5,612 nt of DNA from contig CADCRB010000034.1 in assembly GCA_902803745.1 (NCBI GenBank), positions 1 to 5,612 on the forward strand, read 5' to 3'. Every line of letters starts with the position of its first letter. Position 1 is the stretch's first letter. Under the pieces are notes generated by a model, which saw only the letters and a program-made list of their open reading frames with translations, made no database searches and was not told the DNA's origin. Below, piece by piece: positions 1-5,612 of the stretch. Source of the stretch: an uncultured Lachnospiraceae bacterium (GTDB taxonomy: Bacteria; Bacillota; Clostridia; Lachnospirales; Lachnospiraceae). Both the position numbers and the translations under genes were made by a program.

Positions 1-90
1 GGTATACCGTTCGGGAAGCAGTTTTTTAAGATCGCCAAGGTTGCGTTATGTCCCTTTGGAGCTGTGGTAGAAAGGGAAAAATACGTCTGA
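1..90 (+). CDS. YccF domain-containing inner membrane protein, C-terminal fragment
   Basis: Reading frame 1 is open from the first base and stops at TGA (88-90), giving the last 29 residues of a protein that begins outside the window. The fragment starts with GIPFGKQFFKIAKVALCPFG and ends in a short charged tail. The pattern GIPFGxQxFKxAxxAxxPFG is the signature of the small YccF (DUF307) membrane protein family, where it lies just after a transmembrane helix. The function of this family is not established. The gene is convergent with the next one and is followed 8 nt later by a strong hairpin terminator, so it ends its own transcription unit. The family call rests on this single conserved block recognised by eye; the full length and the start cannot be seen. 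Confidence 0.75.
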   Translation, partial: GIPFGKQFFKIAKVALCPFGAVVEREKYV

Positions 91-98
91 TAATCAAA

Positions 99-139
99 AT
101 GCCCGCAGGGATCAAATTATCCCTGCGGGCTTCTTTTAT
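99..139. terminator. Rho-independent terminator, probably bidirectional, between convergent genes
   Basis: A perfect 10-bp inverted repeat, GCCCGCAGGG (101-110) and CCCTGCGGGC (121-130), extends by two A/T pairs to a 12-bp stem around a 6-nt loop. On the plus strand it is followed by the T-rich TTCTTTTATTT, and it lies 10 nt after the stop of the YccF fragment. On the minus strand it begins 18 nt after the stop of the CofE-like gene and is followed by a weaker T tract (ATTTTGATT). It probably serves both converging genes, more efficiently on the plus strand. Confidence 0.9.
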
Positions 140-148
140 TTCTGAAGA

Positions 149-1342
149 TCAATTCGTGTAGTTGTCAAAATATCCCTGAACAAGAACTACCGGCGTGCCT
201 TTGTCTCCGGAACCTGAGGTCAGGTCACAGAGGGATCCGATAAGATCAGTCAGCTGTCTCGGAGTAGTACCTTCGCTTGCCATTTTGCCGACCAGATCCT
301 TATCCTTTGCTTTGATACTGTCTGAAATAGCTTTCTTTAATTCCTCACCTTTAAGATCTGCAAAATCGTTGTCTGCCAGATACTTGAGCTTCAGTTCATT
401 TGGAGTACCTATGAGTCCGTCAGTGAAGGCTGGAGATACCACAGGATCTGCGAGCTCCCAGATCTTTCCCTGAGGATCCTTGAAGGCTCCGTCGCCATAT
501 ACCATGACTTCGACATGCTTTCCGGTCCTGTCGAGGATATTCTTTTGGATCTGAAGTACCAGGTCCTTGCATTCTCTGGGGAAAAGCTTTACCTGATCCT
601 CAGTGGCTTTGTTGGAGCCCAGGAGACCGTAAGTTTCGTTGCATCCGCTTCCGTCTACAGGAGCATTCATGATCTCATCAAGACCGAAGACCTTTTCTGC
701 TCCGGCAGCAAGGAGTATCCTTTTTGTTCTTGCCCTTGTGTGGATATCACAGTTAATGACATTCTTTGTATGATCAAGGATGGCTCTCGGCTGATTAGCG
801 AAGATAATCTCTACATCACAGCCGCTTTCCCGTATCAGATCACCATAATATGTGACATAATCAACACCGGTAAACTCGTGTTTGTTTTCTCCAAAAAGCT
901 CTCTGTATCTTTCAAGAGAAAGCACATCGCTGTATGGATTGACTCCGGCCTCGTCGATCTTATCCAGACTTACGAGACAGTTTCCTACTTCATCCGAGGG
1001 ATAGGAGAGCATAAGCACAATCTTGCTGCAGCCCTTTGCGATGCCCCGGAGGCAGATCGCAAAGCGGTTTCTGGAAAGTATCGGAAAAATGACTCCCACA
1101 GTGCCGCCGCCGAGTTTATTCTTCACATCCTTCGCAATGTTGTCCGTAGTGCAGTAATTTCCCTGAGATCTTGCGACCACTGACTCAGTGACGGAGATCA
1201 CATCCCTGTCCTTTATGGTAAAGCCCTCTGCTTCGGCGGCCTCTAATACAGAGTCCGTAACGATCTGCGCAAGGTCGTCCCCCTGTCTGATGATAGGACA
1301 TCTTATACCCCTTGATACAGTACCCACTCTTCTTTCTGACAT
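149..1342 (-). CDS. CofE-like protein, coenzyme F420-0:L-glutamate ligase family
   Basis: This 397-residue soluble protein has the look of the F420_ligase family (CofE/FbiB N-terminal type), whose characterised members add gamma-linked glutamates to coenzyme F420-0 using GTP and a metal. Visible family-like blocks are the N-terminal GTVSRGIRCPII (7-18), RDVISVTESVVARSQGNY (46-63, matching the CofE strand that reads like DVLVVASKVVSKAEG), and VDGSGCNETYGLLGSN (229-244). A later acidic block, YGDGAFKDP (282-290), may contribute to the metal or nucleotide site. No signal peptide or membrane helix is seen. It is longer than archaeal CofE (about 250 residues) and resembles the roughly 400-residue version common in Clostridia and Bacteroidetes. 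The ATG is supported by CAAGGGGG (1349-1356), 6 nt upstream. No F420 biosynthesis gene is nearby, so the true substrate is uncertain. The fold family is fairly sure; the reaction is not. Confidence 0.75.
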   Translation of the reverse strand: MSERRVGTVSRGIRCPIIRQGDDLAQIVTDSVLEAAEAEGFTIKDRDVISVTESVVARSQGNYCTTDNIAKDVKNKLGGGTVGVIFPILSRNRFAICLRGIAKGCSKIVLMLSYPSDEVGNCLVSLDKIDEAGVNPYSDVLSLERYRELFGENKHEFTGVDYVTYYGDLIRESGCDVEIIFANQPRAILDHTKNVINCDIHTRARTKRILLAAGAEKVFGLDEIMNAPVDGSGCNETYGLLGSNKATEDQVKLFPRECKDLVLQIQKNILDRTGKHVEVMVYGDGAFKDPQGKIWELADPVVSPAFTDGLIGTPNELKLKYLADNDFADLKGEELKKAISDSIKAKDKDLVGKMASEGTTPRQLTDLIGSLCDLTSGSGDKGTPVVLVQGYFDNYTN

Positions 1343-1370
1343 AGCTAACCCCCTTGTTCAATATAAATCC

Positions 1371-1429
1371 GATCACTGAAGGACGGCGGAGATGAATGCT
1401 TAAAATATGGTGTTTCCGCTGCCGTGATC
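1371..1429 (-). other. Imperfect inverted repeat in the leader of the CofE-like gene
   Basis: GATCAC (1371-1376) is complementary to GTGATC (1424-1429). Inside it, ACGGC (1383-1387) can pair with GCCGT (1421-1425) as an alternative, and GGA (1388-1390) with TCC (1415-1417). Both arms lie in the predicted 5' untranslated leader of the minus-strand gene. The stem is interrupted and has no T tract, so it is not a convincing terminator. It could be a weak leader structure, an operator-like site, or chance. Confidence 0.25.
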
Positions 1430-1448
1430 AAGTCAGGTTTTTAATTTC

Positions 1449-1484
1449 GTGTATCATTATAATAAAGGATAAAAAATATGTAAA
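1449..1484 (-). promoter_or_regulatory. Predicted sigma-A promoter of the CofE-like gene
   Basis: Read on the minus strand, TTTACA (1484-1479) and a perfect TATAAT (1461-1456) are separated by exactly 17 nt, which is the optimal vegetative sigma-factor arrangement. Transcription should begin near 1449, giving a 5' leader of about 107 nt before the ATG at 1342. Assigned from sequence only. Confidence 0.7.
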
Positions 1485-1489
1485 ATACA

Positions 1490-1525
1490 TTATTCACTTC
1501 GTGCATTCATGCTATAATAATCCGA
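1490..1525 (+). promoter_or_regulatory. Predicted extended -10 promoter of the reductase / HD-GYP / feoAB cluster
   Basis: TGCTATAAT (1510-1518) contains a perfect -10 hexamer (1513-1518) preceded by the TGn extended -10 motif. At 17-nt spacing the -35 position holds TTATTC (1490-1495), a poor match, which is common where an extended -10 compensates. Transcription should begin near 1525, leaving a leader of about 78 nt. No other promoter-like site was found before the downstream genes, so this one may drive the whole cluster. Confidence 0.65.
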
Positions 1526-1589
1526 CGAACCAAAAATGATCCGGTTAAGGAGCTTCCGAGGCGGTATGGGGGGCGGCACTACAATGAAT

Positions 1590-1594
1590 GGAGG
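1590..1594 (+). promoter_or_regulatory. Ribosome binding site deciding the reductase start
   Basis: GGAGG lies 8 nt before the ATG at 1603. The in-frame ATG at 1588 overlaps this site and has no well-placed Shine-Dalgarno of its own, so 1603 is preferred. Starting there also leaves eight residues before the conserved tyrosine, close to the nine in E. coli YghZ. Confidence 0.8.
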
Positions 1595-1602
1595 ATAAGG
1601 TG

Positions 1603-2592
1603 ATGTACCAGGCAAAAGAAGACAGATATGAAAAGATGAAATATAACCGTACGGGGGCGAGCGGCCTTCTGCTGCCTGCTTTATCACTTGGGCTTTGGCA
1701 TAATTTCGGTGATACCGGTGATTATTCCAATATGGAGCAGATGTGCTTTACAGCCTTTGATAACGGCATCACCCATTTTGATCTTGCCAATAATTACGGT
1801 CCGGCATACGGAAGCGCCGAGAGAAATTTCGGAAAGATCCTTAAGGAGCATTTCTCCGGCTACCGTGATGAGCTGATAATCTCTACAAAAGCAGGTTATG
1901 ATATGTGGCCGGGACCCTATGGCAACTGGGGCAGCAGGAAGTATCTGATTGCGAGCCTTGATCAATCCCTTGAAAGAATGGGGCTTGAATATGTGGACAT
2001 ATTTTACCATCACAGGATGGATCCCCAAACTCCTCTGGAGGAGACCATGGGAGCTTTAGCTCATATAGTGCAAAGCGGCAAGGCTTTGTATGCCGGTCTT
2101 TCAAATTATGACGGCGATCATCTCCTCAAGGCTTCTGCGATACTTGACGAGCTTAAGGTGCCATTTATCATCAACCAAAACCGTTACAGCATCCTTGACC
2201 GTACAGTCGAAATGAACGGACTTAAGCAGACAGCAAAGAAGCTTGGAAAGGGGATAATCTGTTTTTCTCCTCTTGCCCAGGGTCTGCTTTCCGGCAAATA
2301 CTTAAATGGAATACCTGACGACAGCAGGATCAGGACCGATGGGAGATTCCTTAACGCTTCAAAACTGGATGAGGCAACCATGGAAAAGATAAGAAGACTT
2401 GATGAGATCGCAAAGAAACGCGGACAGTCTCTTCCGTCTATGGCGCTTGCCTGGCTTTTGAGACAGGAAGAGATCACATCGGTATTGATAGGTGCATCAA
2501 AGCCTTCACAGATCACTGATAATATAAAAGCACTTGATAATACGGGATTTACCGATTCTGAATTAAAGGAGATAGACGAATTTGGGATATAA
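1603..2592 (+). CDS. gpr: Aldo-keto reductase, YghZ/Gpr type (L-glyceraldehyde 3-phosphate reductase)
   Basis: This 329-residue cytoplasmic TIM-barrel enzyme is expected to reduce aldehydes with NADPH. Its closest characterised relative by eye is E. coli YghZ (Gpr), which reduces L-glyceraldehyde 3-phosphate and also acts on methylglyoxal. Near-identical blocks include LPALSLGLWHNFGD near the N-terminus, THFDLANNYGP, RDELIISTKAGYDMWPGPYG, SLDQSLERMGLEYVDIFY, FSPLAQGLLSGKYLNGIP and SVLIGASKPSQ, the last being the cofactor-phosphate binding region. The catalytic tetrad is present: Asp60, Tyr65, Lys96 and His137 (in YHHRMD). The C-terminus stops right after KEIDEFGI, shorter than YghZ, which carries roughly 15 more residues. 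The stop overlaps the next gene by 11 nt, so translation is probably coupled. An in-frame ATG at 1588 would add five residues. The family is very secure; the physiological substrate here is inferred. Confidence 0.93.
   Translation: MYQAKEDRYEKMKYNRTGASGLLLPALSLGLWHNFGDTGDYSNMEQMCFTAFDNGITHFDLANNYGPAYGSAERNFGKILKEHFSGYRDELIISTKAGYDMWPGPYGNWGSRKYLIASLDQSLERMGLEYVDIFYHHRMDPQTPLEETMGALAHIVQSGKALYAGLSNYDGDHLLKASAILDELKVPFIINQNRYSILDRTVEMNGLKQTAKKLGKGIICFSPLAQGLLSGKYLNGIPDDSRIRTDGRFLNASKLDEATMEKIRRLDEIAKKRGQSLPSMALAWLLRQEEITSVLIGASKPSQITDNIKALDNTGFTDSELKEIDEFGI
2565..2571 (+). promoter_or_regulatory. Ribosome binding site supporting a TTG start of the HD-GYP gene
   Basis: AAAGGAG lies inside the end of the reductase gene, 10 nt before the TTG at 2582. 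The first in-frame ATG (2645) has no purine-rich site in front of it and would remove most of the first membrane helix, so the TTG start is preferred. Confidence 0.7.
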
Positions 2593-4669
2593 GTGTCGGA
2601 AAGCCAGGCTGTTTCTGATATATCTGGTATTTGTCCTGATAAATATGGCGGTCAACCGTCTGGTAAAGGCTGCCGGACTGCCGCTCTATGTGGATAATAT
2701 TGGCACGCTTCTTGGAGCTGTGCTCGGCGGATATCTCCCCGGAATCTTTGTTGGATATGTTACCAATATTTTTAATGCTACAGCTGATATCAGCAATCTT
2801 TATTATGCGGGCATAAGCGTTCTTATTGCGTTAACTGCGACTTTTTTTGCAAAGAGGGGATTTTTTGACAAGTTCTGGAAATCACTTATAACGATTCCGT
2901 TCCTTGCATTCTTCGGCGGAGTTGCAGGATCTGTACTGACATATTTTATTTACGGTGCGGGTGAGCTGACATTCTGGCAGCAGATCCTTGCAGATTACAG
3001 ACTTGATCTTATTGACAAGGCGATCACGGTGGTCGGATTCTATGCAGTGAAGAGTCTTCTGCCCGATAGATTTATCGCTATGCTCAATCTCACTGACTGG
3101 AAACAGAAGCCTATGTCAAATGACGAGATAAGGGAATCCAGAGGCGCCAGCAAGAGAGGCTTCTCATTAAGAAGAAAGATCACGCTGCTTATCTGTGTGA
3201 TCATGCTGTTTGTAGCCGTAGTGACTACAGCGATCAGTTATCTTCTGTACAAGAATTTTTCCATGCAGCAGCATACAGCTATCGGCAGGAGCATAGCTAC
3301 TACTGTGGCGATAACAATAGATCCCGACAGAGTGGATGATTATCTCTTAGAAGACGGGACTTCGGAGGATTATAAGAAAACCGAGAGGGATCTTTACCGG
3401 ATCAGGGACAGTGCGGATAATATCGAGTACATATATGTATATCAGATAAGAGAAGACGGATGTCATGTGGTGTTTGATCTGGATACCGAAGAGGTTAAGG
3501 GGAATCCTAAAGGGACTATCATACCATTTGACGAATCCTTTAAGTCGCTGTTACCGAAGCTTCTTGCAGGTGAACCTATAGATCCTATTATAACAGATGA
3601 TACTTATGGATGGCTTCTTACGGATTATGAGCCGATCTATGATTCCAACGGAAAATGCGTCTGCTATGCCTGTGCTGATATAAATATGGAGGATATCAGG
3701 TCCGGATGCATCAGTTTTCTTGCCCGAATCGTGTCACTTTTTGCAGGCTTTTTCATTTTGATCCTTGTATTTGTCCTGTGGTTTTCGGATTATCATCTAA
3801 TATACCCGATCGATGCCATGACCTTTGCATCAGGTGAATTTGCCTACAACAGTGAGTCAGATCTTGAGCTGAGTGTTAAGCGTCTTAGTTCTCTTAAGAT
3901 ATCGACTGAAGACGAGATAGAGAATCTGTACAGTGTTCTCGTAAAGACGATCAGCGACACAGTGGGCTATCTGGAGGATGTGAAGCAGAAGGGTGAACAG
4001 ATCGAAAATATGCAGAACGGTCTTATCTATATACTTGCTGATCTTGTGGAGAGCAGGGATAAGTGCACCGGCGATCATGTAAGGAATACAGCGGCCTATG
4101 TAAAGCTCATACTTGACCTTCTGCAGGAAAACGGACTTTATGCCGACGAGATAGATGAAGAGTTCGTAAAGGATGTTTATAACTCGGCGCCTCTTCATGA
4201 TGTAGGCAAGATCAAGGTTCCGGATGCCATATTGAATAAACCCGGGAAACTTGATGATGATGAATTTGCCGAAATGAAGAAGCATACTACCGCCGGTAAG
4301 GAGATAATAGAGAGCGCCATGGAGCTTGTAGGAGAGTCAGGCTATCTCAGCGAAGCCCTTGATCTTGCGACCTATCATCACGAAAAGTGGAACGGAACCG
4401 GATATCCTATGGGACTTAAGGGAGAGGAGATACCGCTTTGCGCGAGGATAATGGCAGTTTCCGATGTTTTTGATGCATTAATGTCGAAGAGAAGCTATAA
4501 AAAGCCGTTTACCTTCGAGCAGGCGATGAACATTATAAAAGAGGGATCCGGATCCCATTTCGATCCTGTGATAGCGGATCTCTTCGTGGAAAATTCTGAC
4601 AGAGTTAAGGCTCTTCTTGAAGAAAATGAAAGGGCGGCGGAGCAGAAGAATGACTCTGAGAGATCTTGA
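2582..4669 (+). CDS. Membrane receptor with ECF S-component-like domain, Cache-like domain and HD-GYP (c-di-GMP phosphodiesterase)
   Basis: This 695-residue protein probably hydrolyses cyclic di-GMP in response to an external or membrane signal. Residues about 8-165 hold some five hydrophobic helices, with a DNIGTLLGAVLGGYLPG stretch (38-54) reminiscent of ECF-transporter S components. A further helix (200-222) leads into an extracytoplasmic Cache-like domain (about 226-372), containing IEYIYVYQI and YGWLLTDYEPIYD, and a last helix covers 377-401. A linker (about 410-480), partly coiled-coil-like, joins the HD-GYP domain (about 481-680). The latter has TGDHVRN (496-502), HD at 539-540 within HDVGK, His568, HHEKWNGTGYP (599-609) and SDVFDAL (627-633). 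All main metal-binding residues seem present, so the enzyme should be active; Asn604 replaces the usual Asp of HHExxDGxGYP. Three cysteines, CVCYAC (359-364), are unusual for the Cache-like domain. It overlaps the reductase by 11 nt and feoAB by 20 nt. The HD-GYP call is firm; the ligand is unknown. Confidence 0.92.
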   Translation: MGYKCRKARLFLIYLVFVLINMAVNRLVKAAGLPLYVDNIGTLLGAVLGGYLPGIFVGYVTNIFNATADISNLYYAGISVLIALTATFFAKRGFFDKFWKSLITIPFLAFFGGVAGSVLTYFIYGAGELTFWQQILADYRLDLIDKAITVVGFYAVKSLLPDRFIAMLNLTDWKQKPMSNDEIRESRGASKRGFSLRRKITLLICVIMLFVAVVTTAISYLLYKNFSMQQHTAIGRSIATTVAITIDPDRVDDYLLEDGTSEDYKKTERDLYRIRDSADNIEYIYVYQIREDGCHVVFDLDTEEVKGNPKGTIIPFDESFKSLLPKLLAGEPIDPIITDDTYGWLLTDYEPIYDSNGKCVCYACADINMEDIRSGCISFLARIVSLFAGFFILILVFVLWFSDYHLIYPIDAMTFASGEFAYNSESDLELSVKRLSSLKISTEDEIENLYSVLVKTISDTVGYLEDVKQKGEQIENMQNGLIYILADLVESRDKCTGDHVRNTAAYVKLILDLLQENGLYADEIDEEFVKDVYNSAPLHDVGKIKVPDAILNKPGKLDDDEFAEMKKHTTAGKEIIESAMELVGESGYLSEALDLATYHHEKWNGTGYPMGLKGEEIPLCARIMAVSDVFDALMSKRSYKKPFTFEQAMNIIKEGSGSHFDPVIADLFVENSDRVKALLEENERAAEQKNDSERS
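4639..4642 (+). promoter_or_regulatory. Ribosome binding site for feoAB inside the HD-GYP gene
   Basis: GGAG, in the purine- and G-rich stretch 4632-4642, lies 7 nt before the ATG at 4650. It sits within the last codons of the HD-GYP gene, so ribosomes finishing that gene at 4669 could re-initiate here. Confidence 0.65.
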
Positions 4670-5612
4670 GATAGGAAAAAGCGCAATAATTGAGACAGTA
4701 GGCGGAGAAGGGGCTCTGCGACAGCACTTTCTTGATATGGGAGTGATACCCGGAGCTGAGGTGACCCCCATCAGGCTCGCTCCCCTGGGCGACCCCATGG
4801 AGCTTCGGATCCATGGGTATGAGCTGACACTTAGACTTGCCGATGCTGAAAAGATAGAAGTAAGGGAGAGTGAAAAGACAGAAAGGCACCCTGAGATCAG
4901 GAAGAAGAGCAGAAAAGAGCATCCCGGTCTGGGTGAAGAGGGAAGATATCATTCAAGGAAGGATGAGAAGCCTCTTCCTGACGGTACTTTGCTGACCTTT
5001 GCGTTGGTTGGCAATCAGAACAGCGGTAAGACTACACTTTTCAATCAGCTTACCGGATCCAATCAGCATGTGGGAAATTTCCCGGGAGTCACTGTGGATC
5101 GTAAAGACGGACCTATCAGAAGACACAGTGATACCATGGTCACGGATCTTCCCGGTATCTATTCAATGTCACCTTACAGCAGTGAAGAGCTTGTTTCCAG
5201 AAATTTCGTTCTTGATGAAAAGCCCATTGCTCTTATTAATATAGTCGATGCGACGAATGTCGAGCGGAATCTTTATCTTACGATGCAGCTGATAGAGCTT
5301 AATATTCCGATGGTCGTAGCTCTCAATATGATGGATGAGATGACGGCAAACAGGGGAGCAGTGGACATCAATGAGATGGAGGCACTTCTTGGAGTTCCCG
5401 TGGTGCCGATCAGCGCTGCAAAGAATGAGGGTGTGGATGAGCTTGTAAAGCATGCCATACATATTGCTCATTATCAGGAAAGACCTTCAAGACAGGATTT
5501 TTGCGACGAAAATGATTACGGGGGAGCTGTGCACCGCTGTCTGCATGCTGTCATGCATCTAATAGAAGATCATGCTCTGCAGGCCGGGATACCACTTCGC
5601 TTTGCGGCTTCA
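4650..5612 (+). CDS. feoB: FeoA-FeoB fusion, ferrous iron transporter (N-terminal part, cut by window edge)
   Basis: The frame is open for 321 codons to the last base. Residues 1 to about 73 form a FeoA SH3-like domain, with LRDLEIGKSAIIETV, the HFLDMGVIPGAEV block (26-38), and IHGYELTLRLADAEKIEV before the linker. A highly charged, Lys/Arg/Glu-rich linker (about 74-110) joins the FeoB G domain. Its GTPase motifs are G1 GNQNSGKT (121-128), G2 Thr148 in NFPGVTVD, G3 DLPG (166-169), G4 NMMD (226-229) and G5 SAAK (255-258). Residues from about 280 begin the helical region before the membrane part, which lies beyond the window. FeoB takes up Fe(II) across the cytoplasmic membrane under anoxic conditions, and FeoA is its small partner, here covalently joined. 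Gln123 replaces the Pro usual in the GNPNSGKT loop. The gene overlaps the HD-GYP gene by 20 nt, which implies coupling. Confidence 0.95.
   Translation, partial: MTLRDLEIGKSAIIETVGGEGALRQHFLDMGVIPGAEVTPIRLAPLGDPMELRIHGYELTLRLADAEKIEVRESEKTERHPEIRKKSRKEHPGLGEEGRYHSRKDEKPLPDGTLLTFALVGNQNSGKTTLFNQLTGSNQHVGNFPGVTVDRKDGPIRRHSDTMVTDLPGIYSMSPYSSEELVSRNFVLDEKPIALINIVDATNVERNLYLTMQLIELNIPMVVALNMMDEMTANRGAVDINEMEALLGVPVVPISAAKNEGVDELVKHAIHIAHYQERPSRQDFCDENDYGGAVHRCLHAVMHLIEDHALQAGIPLRFAAS

Noticed and set aside
515..1183. A 222-codon plus-strand open frame antisense to the CofE-like gene
   Set aside because: It lies wholly inside a gene with clear family blocks and a good start site. Its translation resembles no known domain, and it has no convincing ribosome binding site.
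1448..1463. A Fur-box-like sequence overlapping the minus-strand -10 element (TTATAATGATAC on the minus strand)
   Set aside because: Only one half resembles the 7-1-7 Fur consensus, and the match arises largely from the TATAAT hexamer itself. It also faces away from the feoAB cluster.
1343..1602. A riboswitch or structured RNA in the divergent intergenic region
   Set aside because: Neither leader (about 107 and 78 nt) shows a motif I recognise from known riboswitch classes, and no terminator hairpin with a T tract is present.
3857..4285. A 142-codon minus-strand open frame antisense to the HD-GYP region
   Set aside because: The plus strand encodes the conserved HD-GYP motifs here; the antisense product is a low-complexity shadow with no recognisable domain.
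4543..4556. A 14-bp perfect palindrome, GGGATCCGGATCCC
   Set aside because: It is produced by repeated Gly-Ser codons (GSGS) in the HD-GYP coding sequence and stands alone, with no sign of a regulatory role.
4794..4817. A hairpin, CCCATGG / CCATGGG with a 10-nt loop, in the FeoA part
   Set aside because: It lies within conserved FeoA coding sequence and no T tract follows, so it is not a terminator; a 7-bp repeat of this kind can occur by chance.
4605..4952. Minus-strand open frames (also 4478-4798) across the HD-GYP/feoAB junction
   Set aside because: Both plus-strand genes are well supported through this stretch, and these frames have no start signals or recognisable protein character.

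Overview
The window most likely comes from a Clostridia-type Firmicute, probably Lachnospiraceae. This is inferred from the moderate GC content, strong GGAGG-type ribosome binding sites, sigma-A-like promoters, a Cache/HD-GYP receptor of a style common in that group, and a fused FeoA-FeoB. The assignment rests on protein character and not on any marker gene.

Layout. Bases 1-90 are the last 29 codons of a plus-strand YccF-type membrane protein. A strong, probably bidirectional terminator (99-139) separates it from a convergent minus-strand gene (149-1342) for a CofE-like protein of the coenzyme F420-0:gamma-glutamyl ligase family. A compact divergent promoter region of about 260 bp (1343-1602) follows. 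Its two predicted promoters stand back to back, with the -35 elements only 5 bp apart.

The rest of the window is a tightly packed plus-strand cluster: (i) a YghZ/Gpr-type aldo-keto reductase (1603-2592); (ii) a 695-residue membrane receptor ending in a cyclic-di-GMP phosphodiesterase HD-GYP domain, starting at TTG and overlapping the reductase by 11 nt (2582-4669); (iii) a fused FeoA-FeoB ferrous iron transporter, overlapping the receptor by 20 nt and cut by the window edge (4650-5612). No terminator or promoter is visible between them, so they are probably co-transcribed and translationally coupled.

Working picture (inference). The cluster joins an NADPH-dependent carbonyl reductase, a membrane receptor that would lower c-di-GMP, and ferrous iron uptake. 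The receptor is the most unusual element. It has an N-terminal multi-helix domain that looks like an ECF-transporter S component, then an extracytoplasmic Cache-like domain with an unexpected CxCxxC cysteine cluster, then HD-GYP. Its position directly before feoAB makes a metal- or redox-responsive c-di-GMP switch a testable hypothesis. No CRISPR array, tRNA, rRNA, insertion sequence or integration site was seen.
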